DNA of 64,000 nt from Arthrobacter sp. Bi83. Its GTDB lineage: Bacteria; Actinomycetota; Actinomycetes; Actinomycetales; Micrococcaceae. The DNA lies in assembly GCF_918698095.1 (NCBI RefSeq), contig NZ_CAKKLY010000012.1, positions 1 through 64,000 on the forward strand. The letters are read 5' to 3'. Numbering within the stretch: position 1 is the stretch's first letter; every line of letters starts with the position of its first letter. The notes under the pieces were generated by a model. That model searched no databases and was not told the origin of the DNA. It saw only the letters and a list, made by a program, of their open reading frames with translations. The position numbers and the translations under genes are program-made. Of the stretch, positions 28,839 to 38,704 are shown one piece after another.

Positions 28839-28878
28839 AGGCCCCGCCCCGGTTATCCACATAGCCGGGTCGGGGCCT
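28839..28878 (+). terminator. Hairpin after the DUF349 gene with a DnaA-box-like loop
   Basis: Arms AGGCCCCG-C-CCCGG (28839-28852) and CCGGG-T-CGGGGCCT (28865-28878) pair with one mismatch. The sequence between and adjoining them contains TTATCCACA (28853-28861), identical to the classical DnaA box. A T6 tract precedes rather than follows the stem, so termination efficiency is uncertain. Confidence 0.6.
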
Positions 28879-28913
28879 GTCCTCGTTCCGGGCCATTCCG
28901 GCAGGATTGCTGG

Positions 28914-29630
28914 ATGACCCCGATATCGCGTCGGCCCGTCGCGGGGCCCGGCCAGCACTCCCCCGCACACCTGCTGGACCTCTATGCGCCGGGACAGCTG
29001 TTTTCCTGGCCCGAGTTGCAGTCCATGGCCGCCGACGGCGTACTGACCCACCTGTACCAGCATGGCTATACGCTGCCGGGAGCACCCTCTTCGCCGCAGC
29101 TGCGCGCGCGAGCCGCTGCGTTGGCCGTGCCGCCAGCCATCCGGCAGCGTGTGGTCGCAGGACGGATGACAGCCGCCTGGATCTACGGCTGCGCCCGTGA
29201 ACCGGACCGCTTGGCCCTCCTGGTGGATGCCAAACGTCGGATCTCCAGCCTGCGGTCCACCCGCGGCTGCACTCTCCACGAGGTCCGGCTCGGCCCCTTC
29301 GACGTGGTCAGCCTGGGTGGCCTGATGGTTTCAAGCCCGCTGCGCACCGCGCTGGACGTCGCATTGCATGTCGACGCCGAGCGCGCGGTCCCCGCGCTGC
29401 GCCAGCTGCTGGAGCGGCCCGAGCTCGATGTCCGGCTCCGGCTCCTCTGCCTGGCCGTGGAGGCGACGCCCAGATTGCCCCACAAGAAGGCAGCGCTGGA
29501 AAAGCTCGCCCTAGCTTCGCCGGCGGTTACCCGTGGTCCGATAGACATCGAAGACGCCGTCGATCCTCCGGACGGCGCTCAGGACGTGGCTCAGGTACTT
29601 GGGGTCGCCCATCTCGAAGGCAAACTTTGA
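28914..29630 (+). CDS. AbiEi-like (type IV antitoxin-related) protein, 3' end antisense to rel
   Basis: A 238-aa protein with an N-terminal winged-helix-like part ([37 protein letters not shown]) and a middle segment matching actinobacterial AbiEi-like proteins ([15 protein letters not shown]...[28 protein letters not shown]). No toxin partner adjoins it, so a toxin-antitoxin role is unlikely; such genes are often orphan DNA-binding or nuclease-fold proteins. The last 40 codons (from about [12 protein letters not shown]) lie opposite the end of rel and read a product of that strand, so the native C-terminus may be arbitrary. ATG with AGGA 8 nt upstream. Confidence 0.65.
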   Translation: MTPISRRPVAGPGQHSPAHLLDLYAPGQLFSWPELQSMAADGVLTHLYQHGYTLPGAPSSPQLRARAAALAVPPAIRQRVVAGRMTAAWIYGCAREPDRLALLVDAKRRISSLRSTRGCTLHEVRLGPFDVVSLGGLMVSSPLRTALDVALHVDAERAVPALRQLLERPELDVRLRLLCLAVEATPRLPHKKAALEKLALASPAVTRGPIDIEDAVDPPDGAQDVAQVLGVAHLEGKL

Positions 29631-31904
29631 GATGGCCACACGGTCGGTTGACGTGTGGACGCTCGCGGCGAGGATGTTCACGTGATTCTCGGACAGAATG
29701 CGGGTGACGTCGGACAGGAGCGACTTCCGGTCCAGTGCCTCCACCTGGATTTCCACGAGGAAAACGCTCGACTGGGTCGGAGCCCAGTCAACGTCCACAA
29801 TCCTGTCGGGCTGGTCCTTGAGGTCGGAGATGTTGGTACAGTCCGTCCGGTGCACGGAAACACCCGAACCGCGCGTGACGAACCCGAGGATGGGGTCCGG
29901 CGGCACGGGGGTGCAACAGCGGGCCAGCTTGACCCACACGTCCCCCACACCGCGGACCACCACACCGGAGTCCGAGAAGCGGGCCTTGCTGACCTGCGTG
30001 GGAATGCTGACCTCGGTGAGGTCGTCGTCCGGGGTTTCGTTCCCGCCGAGGCTCTCGATGAGCTTTTCCATGACGGACTGCGCCGAGGTGTGCCCGTCTC
30101 CCACGCCCGCGTACAGCCCGGAGATGTCCACATATTTGAAATCCTCGGCCACAGCCGCGAGGGCATCATGGGTCATGAGGCGCTGCAGCGGCAGGTTTTG
30201 CTTCCGCATGGCGCGTGTCAGCAGTTCCTTGCCGCGGTCAATGGCCTCCTCGCGACGCTCCTTGCTGAACCACTGGCGGATCTTGTTCCGTGCGCGGGCG
30301 CTTTTGACGAAATGCTGCCAGTCCTGGCTGGGTCCTGCCCCTTCGGCCTTCGAGGTGAAGATCTCCACCCAGTCGCCGTGGTTGAGCTCGCTGTTGAGCG
30401 GCACCAGTTTTCCGTTGACTCTGGCCCCGATGGTCCGGTGGCCCACCTCGGTGTGCACCGCATAGGCAAAGTCCACGGGCGTGGATCCTGCCGGGAGCGC
30501 CATGACCTCGCCCTTGGGCGTGAACACGAAGACTTCCCGGGCGTTGATTTCGAAGCGGAGCGAATCCAGGAATTCACCGGGGTCGGACGTTTCCTGCTGC
30601 CAGTCCACCAGTGAACGGAGCCAGCCCATGTCGCCGTCGCGGGGACTGCCTGGCCCGGTGGCGGTGCGGTTCGGCTGGTCCTTGTACTTCCAGTGCGCCG
30701 CCACACCGTACTCGGCGCGCCGGTGCATCTCGTGCGTGCGGATCTGAATCTCGACGGGCTTGCCGCCCGGGCCGATCACTGTCGTGTGCAGCGACTGGTA
30801 CATGTTGAACTTGGGCATGGCGATGTAGTCCTTGAACCGCCCGGGCAGCGGGTTCCACCGCGAATGCAGGGTCCCCAGCGCCGCGTAGCAGTCCCGGACG
30901 GAGTCCACCAGCACGCGGACACCCATGAGGTCGTTGATGTCGTCGAAGTCCTTGTCGCGGACAATCATCTTTTGGTAAATCGAGTAGTAGTGTTTGGGCC
31001 GGCCGGTAATGGTCGCCTTGATCTTGGCCGTGCGAAGATCGTCGGCAATCTGGTTCCGAATGACGCTGAGGCTCTTCTCGCGCTCAGGCGTCCGGTCACC
31101 CACCATGCGCACGATTTCCTCGTACACCTTGGGGTACAGCGCGGCGAAGGATAGGTCCTCGAGTTCCCACTTGATGGTGTTCATGCCGAGGCGATGCGCC
31201 AGCGGCGCGAAGATTTCCAGTGTTTCGCGGGCCTTGCGCGCCGAGGATTCCGCGGAGACGAAGCGCCACGTCCGCGCGTTGTGCAGCCTGTCCGCAAGCT
31301 TGATCATGAGGACCCGGATGTCCTTGGCCATCGCCACGACCATCTTGCGGACCGTCTCCGACTGCGCGGCCTCGCCGAAGCTGACCTTGTCCAGCTTGGT
31401 CACGCCGTCCACCAGCATGGCCACTTCTGGGCCGAAGTCTGCCTTCAGGTCGGCGAGGGTGTAAGGCGTGTCTTCCACGGTGTCGTGGAGCAGTGCAGCC
31501 GCCAGCGTGGTGCCGCTAAGCCCGAGTTCCGCGAGGATGGTGGCCACGGCTACCGGGTGCGTGATGTAGGGATCGCCGCTCTTGCGCTTCTGTCCCCGGT
31601 GGCTCTGCTCCGCGACCACGAAGGCGCGCTGGATGAGGTCAAAGTCCTCTTTGGGGTTGTTAGCCCGGACTGTCCGGAGCAGGGGCTCCAGGATGGGCGA
31701 ATACGTCGCAGTGCTCCGGCCAGTCAGCCTCGCGAGCCGGGACCGGGTACGTTCACGGCGGCCAGGAAATGTGGGGCGCACGCCCGAGTTGTCCACCGGA
31801 ACACCCGGACCGGGACGTCCGGCAGCCACCAGACCAGTCGGCGGGCCCTGGCCCGGACCGTTATCCCCGGCAGCCTCTGGCGCCGACGTCGAACGTTCTT
31901 CCAA
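29511..31904 (-). CDS. rel: Bifunctional (p)ppGpp synthetase/hydrolase Rel
   Basis: Makes and degrades the stringent-response alarmone. Domain order: disordered N-terminal tail (~70 aa), HD hydrolase ([46 protein letters not shown]), synthetase ([47 protein letters not shown]), TGS ([28 protein letters not shown]), and C-terminal ACT. Both catalytic halves look intact. I prefer the TTG at 31904 (797 aa), 8 nt after AGGGG; a GTG at 31919 is the alternative. Its final 120 bp are also open on the other strand. Confidence 0.95.
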   Translation of the reverse strand: MEERSTSAPEAAGDNGPGQGPPTGLVAAGRPGPGVPVDNSGVRPTFPGRRERTRSRLARLTGRSTATYSPILEPLLRTVRANNPKEDFDLIQRAFVVAEQSHRGQKRKSGDPYITHPVAVATILAELGLSGTTLAAALLHDTVEDTPYTLADLKADFGPEVAMLVDGVTKLDKVSFGEAAQSETVRKMVVAMAKDIRVLMIKLADRLHNARTWRFVSAESSARKARETLEIFAPLAHRLGMNTIKWELEDLSFAALYPKVYEEIVRMVGDRTPEREKSLSVIRNQIADDLRTAKIKATITGRPKHYYSIYQKMIVRDKDFDDINDLMGVRVLVDSVRDCYAALGTLHSRWNPLPGRFKDYIAMPKFNMYQSLHTTVIGPGGKPVEIQIRTHEMHRRAEYGVAAHWKYKDQPNRTATGPGSPRDGDMGWLRSLVDWQQETSDPGEFLDSLRFEINAREVFVFTPKGEVMALPAGSTPVDFAYAVHTEVGHRTIGARVNGKLVPLNSELNHGDWVEIFTSKAEGAGPSQDWQHFVKSARARNKIRQWFSKERREEAIDRGKELLTRAMRKQNLPLQRLMTHDALAAVAEDFKYVDISGLYAGVGDGHTSAQSVMEKLIESLGGNETPDDDLTEVSIPTQVSKARFSDSGVVVRGVGDVWVKLARCCTPVPPDPILGFVTRGSGVSVHRTDCTNISDLKDQPDRIVDVDWAPTQSSVFLVEIQVEALDRKSLLSDVTRILSENHVNILAASVHTSTDRVAISKFAFEMGDPKYLSHVLSAVRRIDGVFDVYRTTGNRRRS

Positions 31905-32000
31905 TGAAGCACCCCTCACGACCCATTTAATTATTCCAGTCTATTCCCGCCGCGGGCCTCCTCAATAACCGGGACGCTTCCCAGGGCCGGGACCCGACGC

Positions 32001-32040
32001 AAAAAGGCCGGACGCCGTCATCATGACGGCATCCGGCCTT
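32001..32040 (-). terminator. Intrinsic terminator after secF
   Basis: A 17-bp stem with one internal mismatch (AAGGCCGGA-c-GCCGTCA / TGACGGC-a-TCCGGCCTT, 32004-32040) is preceded on the plus strand by AAAAA, giving a U-tract for leftward transcription. It ends the yajC-secD-secF unit 13 bp past the secF stop. Confidence 0.9.
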
Positions 32041-32052
32041 CAGCTATCGCTG

Positions 32053-33066
32053 CTACGCCTTGGCTGGCTCGGCGGTGACCTTGGCGGCACTGTCTGCGCG
32101 CCGGTGCTCCACCCGTTGGGCCTGCTTGACGAGCAAAGGTTCTTTCTGGCGCAGCAAGGCATACATCGGCGCGGCGATGAAGATCGTTGCGGCCGTGCCG
32201 ATGAGGATCCCGACGAACAGTGCCAGCGACAGGTCACGGAGAGTTCCGGCACCGAGCAGTCCGGCACCGATGAACAGGATCGCACCCACGGGCAGGATGG
32301 CCACCATCATGGTGTTGATGGACCGCACCAGGGTCTGGTTGACCGCCAGGTTAACCTCTTCGGCAAACGTCCGTCGGGTGGAAGACTCGAGGTCCGCCGT
32401 GTTCTCGCGGATCTTGTCGAACACCACCACAGTGTCGTAGAGCGAGTAGCTGAGCACCGTCAAGAAGCCGATGATTGCCGAGGGTGTGACCTCGAAGTCA
32501 CTCAGGGCATAGACGCCGGCCGTGATGAACATGGTCACGAGCATGCCCGAGATTGCCGAGAGCGACATCTTCCAGGTCCTGAAGTACAGGGCCATCAGGA
32601 TGGTGGCGAGGGCCACGAACACCACGAGGCCAATCAGGGCCTGCTTTGTGACGTCAGCACCCCATGTGGGACCCACGAACGTGGACGTCACCTCGTTGTC
32701 CGTGACGCCGTACGCCGAGGTCAAGCCCTGCTTGATCTTGATGGTTTCATCGTCGGTGAGCTTGTCCGTCTGGATCCGCATCGTGTTGCCGGCGACGTTC
32801 GCCACCCTGGGGACGCTTCCCGCCACAACATCGTGCACCGCTTTTTCGCCCAGCGTCGCATCAGTGGTCTTGACGTTGGACACGGTGAATTCCGAGCCGC
32901 CGCGGAATTCAATACCCAGGTTGAACCCGCCCTTGGCGACCGGGATCAGAATGGACAGTGCAACGGCGGCGGCGGCAATCAGGAACCAGATCTTCTTGGA
33001 ACCGACAAAGTTGTAGGAACGCTTGCCCGTGTAGAGCTCATTACCGAATTTGGCGAAACTGGACAT
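32053..33066 (-). CDS. secF: Protein-export membrane protein SecF
   Basis: Partner of SecD in the proton-motive-force-driven late stage of Sec export. The 337-aa protein has the N-terminal helix IWFLIAAAAVALSILIPVA, a short periplasmic P1 region beginning GGFNLGIEFRGGSEF, and a C-terminal five-helix block with LTVLSYSLYDTVVVFDKIREN and ARSTINTMM-like VNQTLVRSINTMM. ATG overlaps the secD stop by one base (TAATG). Ends before a strong terminator. Confidence 0.96.
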   Translation of the reverse strand: MSSFAKFGNELYTGKRSYNFVGSKKIWFLIAAAAVALSILIPVAKGGFNLGIEFRGGSEFTVSNVKTTDATLGEKAVHDVVAGSVPRVANVAGNTMRIQTDKLTDDETIKIKQGLTSAYGVTDNEVTSTFVGPTWGADVTKQALIGLVVFVALATILMALYFRTWKMSLSAISGMLVTMFITAGVYALSDFEVTPSAIIGFLTVLSYSLYDTVVVFDKIRENTADLESSTRRTFAEEVNLAVNQTLVRSINTMMVAILPVGAILFIGAGLLGAGTLRDLSLALFVGILIGTAATIFIAAPMYALLRQKEPLLVKQAQRVEHRRADSAAKVTAEPAKA

Positions 33067-34823
33067 TACTTGCCTTCCTTGGCCGGGCCCTTGGAGGAAC
33101 CCGCAAGCTGGTCCTGCTGCTCAGCGCGGCGGCGTTCAGCGATGGTCATCCGGCGTTCCGCCTCAGCGGCTGCGCCCGTGTTCTTAGCCCGTACCACAGA
33201 CGGCTTGTCGTCCGGCGTCCGGATCCTGCCGGCGCCCCGGTACAGCGGAACCGCGCCGAGACGCTCAGGGTCAAGGCCGGAGAACTTGTGGCCTTCGCCG
33301 AAGAACCGCGTGCGAGCCAGCTGCTGCAGCGTCGGGTGCGTGAACATGAACACGACGATGAGGTCAGCGATGGCTGTCAGGCCAAGGGTGAACGCAAAGC
33401 CCCGGACGTTGCCCACGGCCACGAAGTACAGCACGAGCGCCGCCAGGAGGTTGACAGCCTTGGAGGCAAGGACTGTGCGCTTGGCCCGCTTCCAGCCGTT
33501 TTCCACGGCGGAAACGAGGCCGCGGCCTTCACGCAGCTCATCGCGGATGCGCTCGAAGTAGACAATGAACGAGTCCGCGGTCTGGCCGATGGACACGATG
33601 ATGCCGGCCACACCGGCGAGGGACAGCCGGTAGTTTTCGGTCCAGCCGAGGATGGCAATGGCCAGGTATGTCAGGGCACCTGCCACCACAAGGGAGGCGA
33701 TGGTGACAAATCCGAGGGCGCGGTACTGGAACAGGGAGTAGACGACCACGAGCAGGAGCCCGATCAGGCCGGCCAGCAGACCCATGCGTAGCTGCTCGCC
33801 GCCGAGAGTCGCCGAGATCTGCTGCTCGCTCTGGATGTCGAAGCTGATCGGCAGGGCACCGAAGCGCAGCTGGTCGGACAGCGCCTTGGCTGACTTCTCG
33901 GTGAATCCGCCGGTAATCTGCGGACGGCCGTCGGTGATGACCGCCTGCGACCGCGGCGCGGAGATGACCTGGTCGTCCAGGACGATGGCGAACTGCGATT
34001 TCGGGTCCGAGCCGGTTTCCCCGCCGGCCGTCACATAGAACTGGTTCAGGCGCTCGGTGACCTTCTTGAACTTGGCCGTGCCCTCGCCGTTGAACTGGAT
34101 ATTAACGGCCCACTCATTGGTGACGGCACCCTGCGCGCCCTGCTGGAGCTGGAAAGTGGACCCCTGGATCTCCACGCCCTTGACCTCCACGGGGCCCAGG
34201 ATGTATTTGATCGCGGGGGTCTGATCGGTGGCAGGCTCGCAGGTCACCAGCGGCTTGGCGGGATCGGAGCGCTGCTGCTTGTCCTGCTCCGGCTTGGCAC
34301 AGTCGAGTGCCTCGAACTGCTTCTGGACGTCGGCCGTAATCCAGTTGGAGTCACTGCCGTTCTGCGGCTTCGCTGTGGGCTTTGGCAGTTTTGCCGCCGG
34401 GGTGCGCTGCGCTGCGGGAACCGCCGCGCCGGGGCCCGTTACCAGAACGGGGCGGAAGTTCATGTCCGCGGAAGCCTGAATCAGGGCACGGGTCTCTGCG
34501 GAAGGGGTTCCCGGGAGGCTGACCACCACGTTGCGGCCGGACTGGGTGCTGATTTCAGCTTCCGCCACGCCCGAGCCGTCCACGCGCTGACGGATGATCG
34601 CCACGGCCTGGTTGAGCTGCTCCTCGTTGATGTCCGAACCGCCCTCGACCTTGGGCGCCAGGATCATCTGGGTACCGCCTTCAAGGTCTAGCGCGAGCTT
34701 GGGTGCCCAGCTTGCCTTTCCGGCCATGGTGCCGCCCGCAAGGACGGCCGTCAGGACAGCCAGGATTACGCCAAGCCAGACCAGCACCCGGAGGGATGGT
34801 TTCTTGCGGCCAGTTCGTGCCAT
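33066..34823 (-). CDS. secD: Protein-export membrane protein SecD
   Basis: A 585-aa SecD. Helix 1 (VLVWLGVILAVLTAVLAGG) is followed by the LALDLEGGTQMILAPK motif, a periplasmic P1 domain enlarged by a Pro/Lys/Gln-rich insert (AAVPAAQRTPAAKLPKPTAKP), and the RND-like membrane domain with LAGVAGIIVSIGQTADSFIVYFERIRDEL. The cytoplasmic tail is long and basic. It lies 111 bp after yajC and overlaps secF, forming yajC-secD-secF. Confidence 0.96.
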   Translation of the reverse strand: MARTGRKKPSLRVLVWLGVILAVLTAVLAGGTMAGKASWAPKLALDLEGGTQMILAPKVEGGSDINEEQLNQAVAIIRQRVDGSGVAEAEISTQSGRNVVVSLPGTPSAETRALIQASADMNFRPVLVTGPGAAVPAAQRTPAAKLPKPTAKPQNGSDSNWITADVQKQFEALDCAKPEQDKQQRSDPAKPLVTCEPATDQTPAIKYILGPVEVKGVEIQGSTFQLQQGAQGAVTNEWAVNIQFNGEGTAKFKKVTERLNQFYVTAGGETGSDPKSQFAIVLDDQVISAPRSQAVITDGRPQITGGFTEKSAKALSDQLRFGALPISFDIQSEQQISATLGGEQLRMGLLAGLIGLLLVVVYSLFQYRALGFVTIASLVVAGALTYLAIAILGWTENYRLSLAGVAGIIVSIGQTADSFIVYFERIRDELREGRGLVSAVENGWKRAKRTVLASKAVNLLAALVLYFVAVGNVRGFAFTLGLTAIADLIVVFMFTHPTLQQLARTRFFGEGHKFSGLDPERLGAVPLYRGAGRIRTPDDKPSVVRAKNTGAAAEAERRMTIAERRRAEQQDQLAGSSKGPAKEGK

Positions 34824-34934
34824 TGTCGATCTTTCTATTAATTACGGAGGAGCCGACGGTGCGGGTCAGACACGCTCCGGCGGCCGCCCGCAGCCGTAGA
34901 TTTGGTACTTAGCGGGACAGAACGCGGCGGCGGA

Positions 34935-35375
34935 CTAAATGTCCTTTTTACCCTCATCGTTGAGGCGCTTCAGGGTCTCGTCCGGGGTTTCGTTGACGGC
35001 CGCAGCGCTTCCGTCATCATCGGCGGTGAGGGACGACGCGTCGTCGGGAACTGCCTGCGTCTCGGCAGCGGGCTCGACGATCTTGGTGACGGACTGGCGG
35101 TGGACAGTGGCCACGTTGCCCGGTGACAGTTCGAGAAGAACCTTGTTGTTTTCGTCGTCGATCGACACGATGCGGCCGTAGAGGCCGAAACTCGTCATGA
35201 CCTCGATGCCCGGCGCAAACTGCGACTGGAGCGTGGCCTGCTGCTGCTGTGTCTTCTTGTTGCGGCGGAACATCATGAAGATGAAGAGGCCGAGCATGAC
35301 GAACAGCAGGATGGTCATGATGTCGATGCCGCCGCCTGCCTGCGGCTGGGTCTGGGCAGAAATATGTCCGAACAC
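34935..35375 (-). CDS. yajC: Preprotein translocase subunit YajC
   Basis: Small single-pass membrane protein of the SecDF-YajC complex. The helix IMTILLFVMLGLFIFMMFRR precedes the conserved cytoplasmic part GIEVMTSFGLYGRIVSIDDENNKVLLELSPGNVATVHRQSVTKIV. The open frame runs upstream to 35531 but that part has no family similarity; I place the start at GTG 35375 (146 aa), with CGGAA about 8 nt upstream. The acidic C-terminal tail (ADDDGSAAAVNETPDETLKRL) is typical of actinobacterial YajC. Confidence 0.9.
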   Translation of the reverse strand: MFGHISAQTQPQAGGGIDIMTILLFVMLGLFIFMMFRRNKKTQQQQATLQSQFAPGIEVMTSFGLYGRIVSIDDENNKVLLELSPGNVATVHRQSVTKIVEPAAETQAVPDDASSLTADDDGSAAAVNETPDETLKRLNDEGKKDI

Positions 35376-35563
35376 AGGGTAGTTCCGTTCTGTACTTGCA
35401 TAGCTGGTTGACGGCAGCGTCCGTCCCGCACCGCGTTCTCGGGCCAACTCAATGGCCGGCAGCGGCGGCCTGTTGGGGCCAACCACGTAAACAAGACACG
35501 AAAACAAAGACACGGACGTGCCGAGCGTCATTCCAGTCTAGAGGGAAAGCTGGAAGGACGCTG

Positions 35564-36652
35564 CTATTGCGTGCTGGAAACCCGTTCGGACGCTGTTTGT
35601 TCATCAGCCGCACCGTCGTCGAACAGGTCCAGGGTCTCCTGCCCGAACACGCCGGCGGGAACGGCGAAGCCCAGATGGGTCCAAGCCGGGGCCATGGCAA
35701 TACGGCCCCGGGGCGTGCGCCCCAGCAGTCCCTCGCGGACCAGATACGGTTCCGCCACAGTCTCGACAGTCTCCGGTTCTTCCCCCACGGCGATGGCCAG
35801 AGTCGACAGGCCGACGGGCCCGCCGCCGAACTTGGTGATGAGCGCCTCCAGGACCGCCCGGTCCAGGCGGTCCAGCCCGCGTTTGTCCACCTCGTACATG
35901 TCCAGGGCGGCGGACGCCGACCGGGCGTCAATCTGTTCGATCCCGTGGACGAGTGCCCAGTCCCTGACACGGCGCAGCAGCCGGTTGGCTATGCGCGGAG
36001 TACCCCGTGATCTGCCCGCGATTTCGCTGAAGCCCGCGGAGTTCACCTTGAGGTCGAGGAGTCCGGCCGATCTGCGCAGCACGAGCTCGAGCTCTTCGAC
36101 GGAATAGAACTCCAGGTGCCCCGTGAACCCGAACCTGTCGCGCAGCGGCCCCGGCAGCAGCCCGGCGCGGGTGGTGGCACCGACCAGGGTGAAGGCCGGC
36201 AGCTCCAGCGGGATGGCCGTCGCACCGGCCCCCTTGCCCACCACAATGTCTACGCGGAAGTCCTCCATGGCCATGTAGAGCATTTCCTCCGCAGGCCGGG
36301 ACATCCGGTGGATTTCATCCAGGAAGAGGACCTCGCCCTCGGAGAGGGAAGAAAGGATGGCAGCAAGGTCGCCGGCGTGCTGGATGGCGGGGCCGCTGCT
36401 GATCCGCAGAGGGGCATTCATTTCCGCGGCGACAATCATGGCCAGGGTGGTTTTGCCCAGACCCGGCGGACCGGAGAAAAGCACGTGGTCGGCGCTGCGG
36501 CCCCGCATGCGGGACGCCTGCAGCACGAGGGAGAGCTGCTTGCGGACCCGGTGCTGGCCCACGAAGTCGTGCAGGTTCTTGGGCCGCAGGGCGGCCTCGA
36601 TAACTCTTTCCTCGGGTTCCTCTCCCCCGGCCACGAGGGACGGTTCAGCCAC
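35564..36652 (-). CDS. ruvB: Holliday junction branch-migration helicase RuvB
   Basis: Hexameric AAA+ motor. The 362-aa protein has the [15 protein letters not shown] start, Walker [13 protein letters not shown], Walker [12 protein letters not shown], the sensor [19 protein letters not shown], and the C-terminal winged helix ([18 protein letters not shown]). The GTG start lies 8 nt inside the ruvA gene's end. Works with RuvA and RuvC, encoded immediately upstream. Confidence 0.97.
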   Translation of the reverse strand: MAEPSLVAGGEEPEERVIEAALRPKNLHDFVGQHRVRKQLSLVLQASRMRGRSADHVLFSGPPGLGKTTLAMIVAAEMNAPLRISSGPAIQHAGDLAAILSSLSEGEVLFLDEIHRMSRPAEEMLYMAMEDFRVDIVVGKGAGATAIPLELPAFTLVGATTRAGLLPGPLRDRFGFTGHLEFYSVEELELVLRRSAGLLDLKVNSAGFSEIAGRSRGTPRIANRLLRRVRDWALVHGIEQIDARSASAALDMYEVDKRGLDRLDRAVLEALITKFGGGPVGLSTLAIAVGEEPETVETVAEPYLVREGLLGRTPRGRIAMAPAWTHLGFAVPAGVFGQETLDLFDDGAADEQTASERVSSTQ

Positions 36653-37289
36653 GGCTGCCTACCCTGTTGCCGGCGCGGGCGCCGTCCTGGCCAAGCCAGC
36701 GCAGGGTGGTCCGCAGGATCTCGGCCACGTTGCCCTGGTCTGCCAGGTCAGGTGCATCGGCCAGCGCCTTGTCGATGCTGCCAGTGGCGTCCTTTTCGGA
36801 CCAGCCGAGGCTGGTCATGGCAGCGACCACCTGCGGCTTCCAGACCGACTCGCCGGACGGCGACGGGGCCGAACTCGGCGCCGTGCCGTGGGGCACGAGC
36901 TTTCCGGCCAGTTCCAGCACGATGCGGCCGGCAACCTTCGGGCCGATGCCTGGAACCTTGGTGAATGTCTTGCTGTCACCGGTGTGTGCAGCCACCCGGA
37001 TCGCTTCCGGGTCATGGACGGCAAGGACCGCCAGGGCAAGGCGCGGACCCACGCCGCTGACGCTGAGCAGGACGTCGAAGACCTCGCGTTCGTCGTCGCT
37101 GGCGAAGCCGAACAGGGTCAGGGAATCCTCCCGCACGATCAGGGATGTGAAGAGCTTCCCTTCCTCGCCCGTGCGGAGCCTGCTGAGGGTCTGCGGCGTG
37201 GCGTGGACACTCATGCCGGCGCCGTTGAGATCGATCACGGCGGTGGACAGGCCAACGTGCGCTACGGTTCCGCGGAGAAAACTTATCAA
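36645..37289 (-). CDS. ruvA: Holliday junction DNA-binding protein RuvA
   Basis: Tetrameric junction-binding partner of RuvB. The 214-aa protein starts [20 protein letters not shown], then shows the HhH segments [18 protein letters not shown] and [19 protein letters not shown], a flexible acidic/Pro linker, and a C-terminal RuvB-binding three-helix domain ([25 protein letters not shown]). The start codon is TTG at 37289, 7 nt after AGGAG. The 81-bp gap to ruvC holds a LexA-like site, so ruvAB may have its own promoter. Confidence 0.96.
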   Translation of the reverse strand: MISFLRGTVAHVGLSTAVIDLNGAGMSVHATPQTLSRLRTGEEGKLFTSLIVREDSLTLFGFASDDEREVFDVLLSVSGVGPRLALAVLAVHDPEAIRVAAHTGDSKTFTKVPGIGPKVAGRIVLELAGKLVPHGTAPSSAPSPSGESVWKPQVVAAMTSLGWSEKDATGSIDKALADAPDLADQGNVAEILRTTLRWLGQDGARAGNRVGSRG

Positions 37290-37330
37290 GGCCGAGCTCC
37301 TGAACTACCGCCGGCCCAAGACCGACTATC

Positions 37331-37344
37331 CGAACATATCTACG
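37331..37344 (-). promoter_or_regulatory. Possible LexA site upstream of ruvA
   Basis: The sequence CGAAC-ATAT-CTACG lies 42-55 bp upstream of the ruvA start. It matches 8 of 10 fixed positions of the actinobacterial SOS box CGAAC-N4-GTTCG. One half-site is perfect, the other degenerate. SOS control of ruv genes is known in other bacteria. Confidence 0.4.
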
Positions 37345-37370
37345 AATACCCTAGCAAGGGCCCCGGACAA

Positions 37371-37949
37371 TCAGCGCGCACGGCGCGCCTTGGCCTCCGC
37401 CTCGGCCCAGGCGCGCTGGGCCGGAGTCAGCGACTGGCTGCCCGGGCCGGTGGTGGCAACCGTGGCCCCGCTGCCGGCCCGCCACGCATGCGTGATGGCG
37501 AGGGCAAGCGCATCGGCGGCGTCGGCGGGACGCGGCGGGGAGTCCAGCCGCAGAATCTTGGTCACCAGTTTGGTGACGGCATCCTTATTAGACGTTCCGC
37601 TGCCCGTCACCGCCGCTTTGACTTCCGACGGCGTGTGGAGCGCCACCGGGATGCCCCTCCGGGCGGCCGCGGCAATCACGACGCCGGAGGCCTGGGCCAC
37701 GCCCATGACCGTGCTGACGTTGAGCTGGGAGAAGACCCGCTCCACCGCCAGCACGTGGGGTTCGTACCGGTCGAGCCAGTCATCGATGGCGAGGGCGATG
37801 ACAAGGAGGCGCTGGTCCAGCGTCTCCTCTGGGGACGTCCCCACCACGCCCACCGCCACCATGGTGGCGCGGCGGTTCTTTTCGACGTCCACCACCCCGA
37901 TGCCGCACCGTGTGAGGCCCGGATCGACGCCGAGGACGCGAAGGGTCAC
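37371..37949 (-). CDS. ruvC: Holliday junction resolvase RuvC
   Basis: RNase H-fold endonuclease that resolves junctions presented by RuvAB. The 192-aa protein carries the first catalytic Asp in [14 protein letters not shown], the Glu in [22 protein letters not shown], and the C-terminal acidic pair in [17 protein letters not shown]. The C-terminal tail is Ala/Arg-rich. GTG start, overlapping the yebC stop by 4 nt; ruvA follows 81 bp later. Confidence 0.96.
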   Translation of the reverse strand: MTLRVLGVDPGLTRCGIGVVDVEKNRRATMVAVGVVGTSPEETLDQRLLVIALAIDDWLDRYEPHVLAVERVFSQLNVSTVMGVAQASGVVIAAAARRGIPVALHTPSEVKAAVTGSGTSNKDAVTKLVTKILRLDSPPRPADAADALALAITHAWRAGSGATVATTGPGSQSLTPAQRAWAEAEAKARRAR

Positions 37950-38701
37950 TCGGCTTCCAGTGCGGCCTGCACTTCGTCGCTGAGGTCGGCGTTGCTGTAA
38001 ACGTTCTGGACGTCGTCAAGCTCTTCCAGGGCGTCAACCAGCTTCATGAACTTCTTGGCCGCATCCAGGTCGAGGGGCACCTCCATGGACGGAACGAATT
38101 CTGCCTCATCGGTGTCGTATTCGATGCCGGCTTCCTTGAGGGCGTCACGGATGGCCTGCAGGTCTGTCGGCTCCGAGTGGATCTCAAAGGTCTCACCGTT
38201 GTCCTTGACTTCCTCGGCACCGGCGTCCAGCACGGCCATCAGAACGTCGTCCTCGCCGAGGCCGTTCTTGGGCAGGGTCACCACGCCCTTGCGGGAAAAG
38301 AGGTAACTGACAGAACCGGGATCGGCGATGGTGCCGCCGTTGCGGGAAATGGCGAGCCGGACCTCGGACGCGGCACGGTTCTTGTTGTCCGTGAGGCATT
38401 CGATCAGCAGCGCAGAACCCTGCGGGCCTCGGCACTCGTACATGATCTCCGTGTAGTCCACGACTTCGCCGGTGAGGCCTGCGCCGCGCTTGATGGCACG
38501 GTCGATATTGTCGGCGGGGACCGAGGTCTTCTTCGCCTTCGTTACTGCCAGTTCCAGGCTGGGGTTGCCGGCCAGGTCCGGGCCGCCCATGCGTGCCGCG
38601 ACTTCGATGTTCTTGATCAGCTTGGCGAACGACTTTGCCCGGCGGCTATCAAGGATGGCCTTCTTGTGCTTGGTCGTTGCCCATTTGGAGTGGCCTGACA
38701 T
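37946..38701 (-). CDS. yebC: YebC/PmpR-family protein (ribosome-associated or regulatory)
   Basis: A 251-aa protein with the invariant N-terminus [43 protein letters not shown], the middle [22 protein letters not shown] and the C-terminal [34 protein letters not shown]. The family was described as transcriptional regulators; several bacterial members are now thought to relieve ribosome stalling at polyproline, complementing EF-P. It lies 3 bp after pdxT and overlaps ruvC by 4 nt. Confidence 0.95.
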   Translation of the reverse strand: MSGHSKWATTKHKKAILDSRRAKSFAKLIKNIEVAARMGGPDLAGNPSLELAVTKAKKTSVPADNIDRAIKRGAGLTGEVVDYTEIMYECRGPQGSALLIECLTDNKNRAASEVRLAISRNGGTIADPGSVSYLFSRKGVVTLPKNGLGEDDVLMAVLDAGAEEVKDNGETFEIHSEPTDLQAIRDALKEAGIEYDTDEAEFVPSMEVPLDLDAAKKFMKLVDALEELDDVQNVYSNADLSDEVQAALEAE

Positions 38702-38704
38702 GCT

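Noticed and set aside
28914..29630. AbiE abortive-infection defence system
   Set aside because: Only an AbiEi-like gene is present; no nucleotidyltransferase toxin (AbiEii) flanks it.
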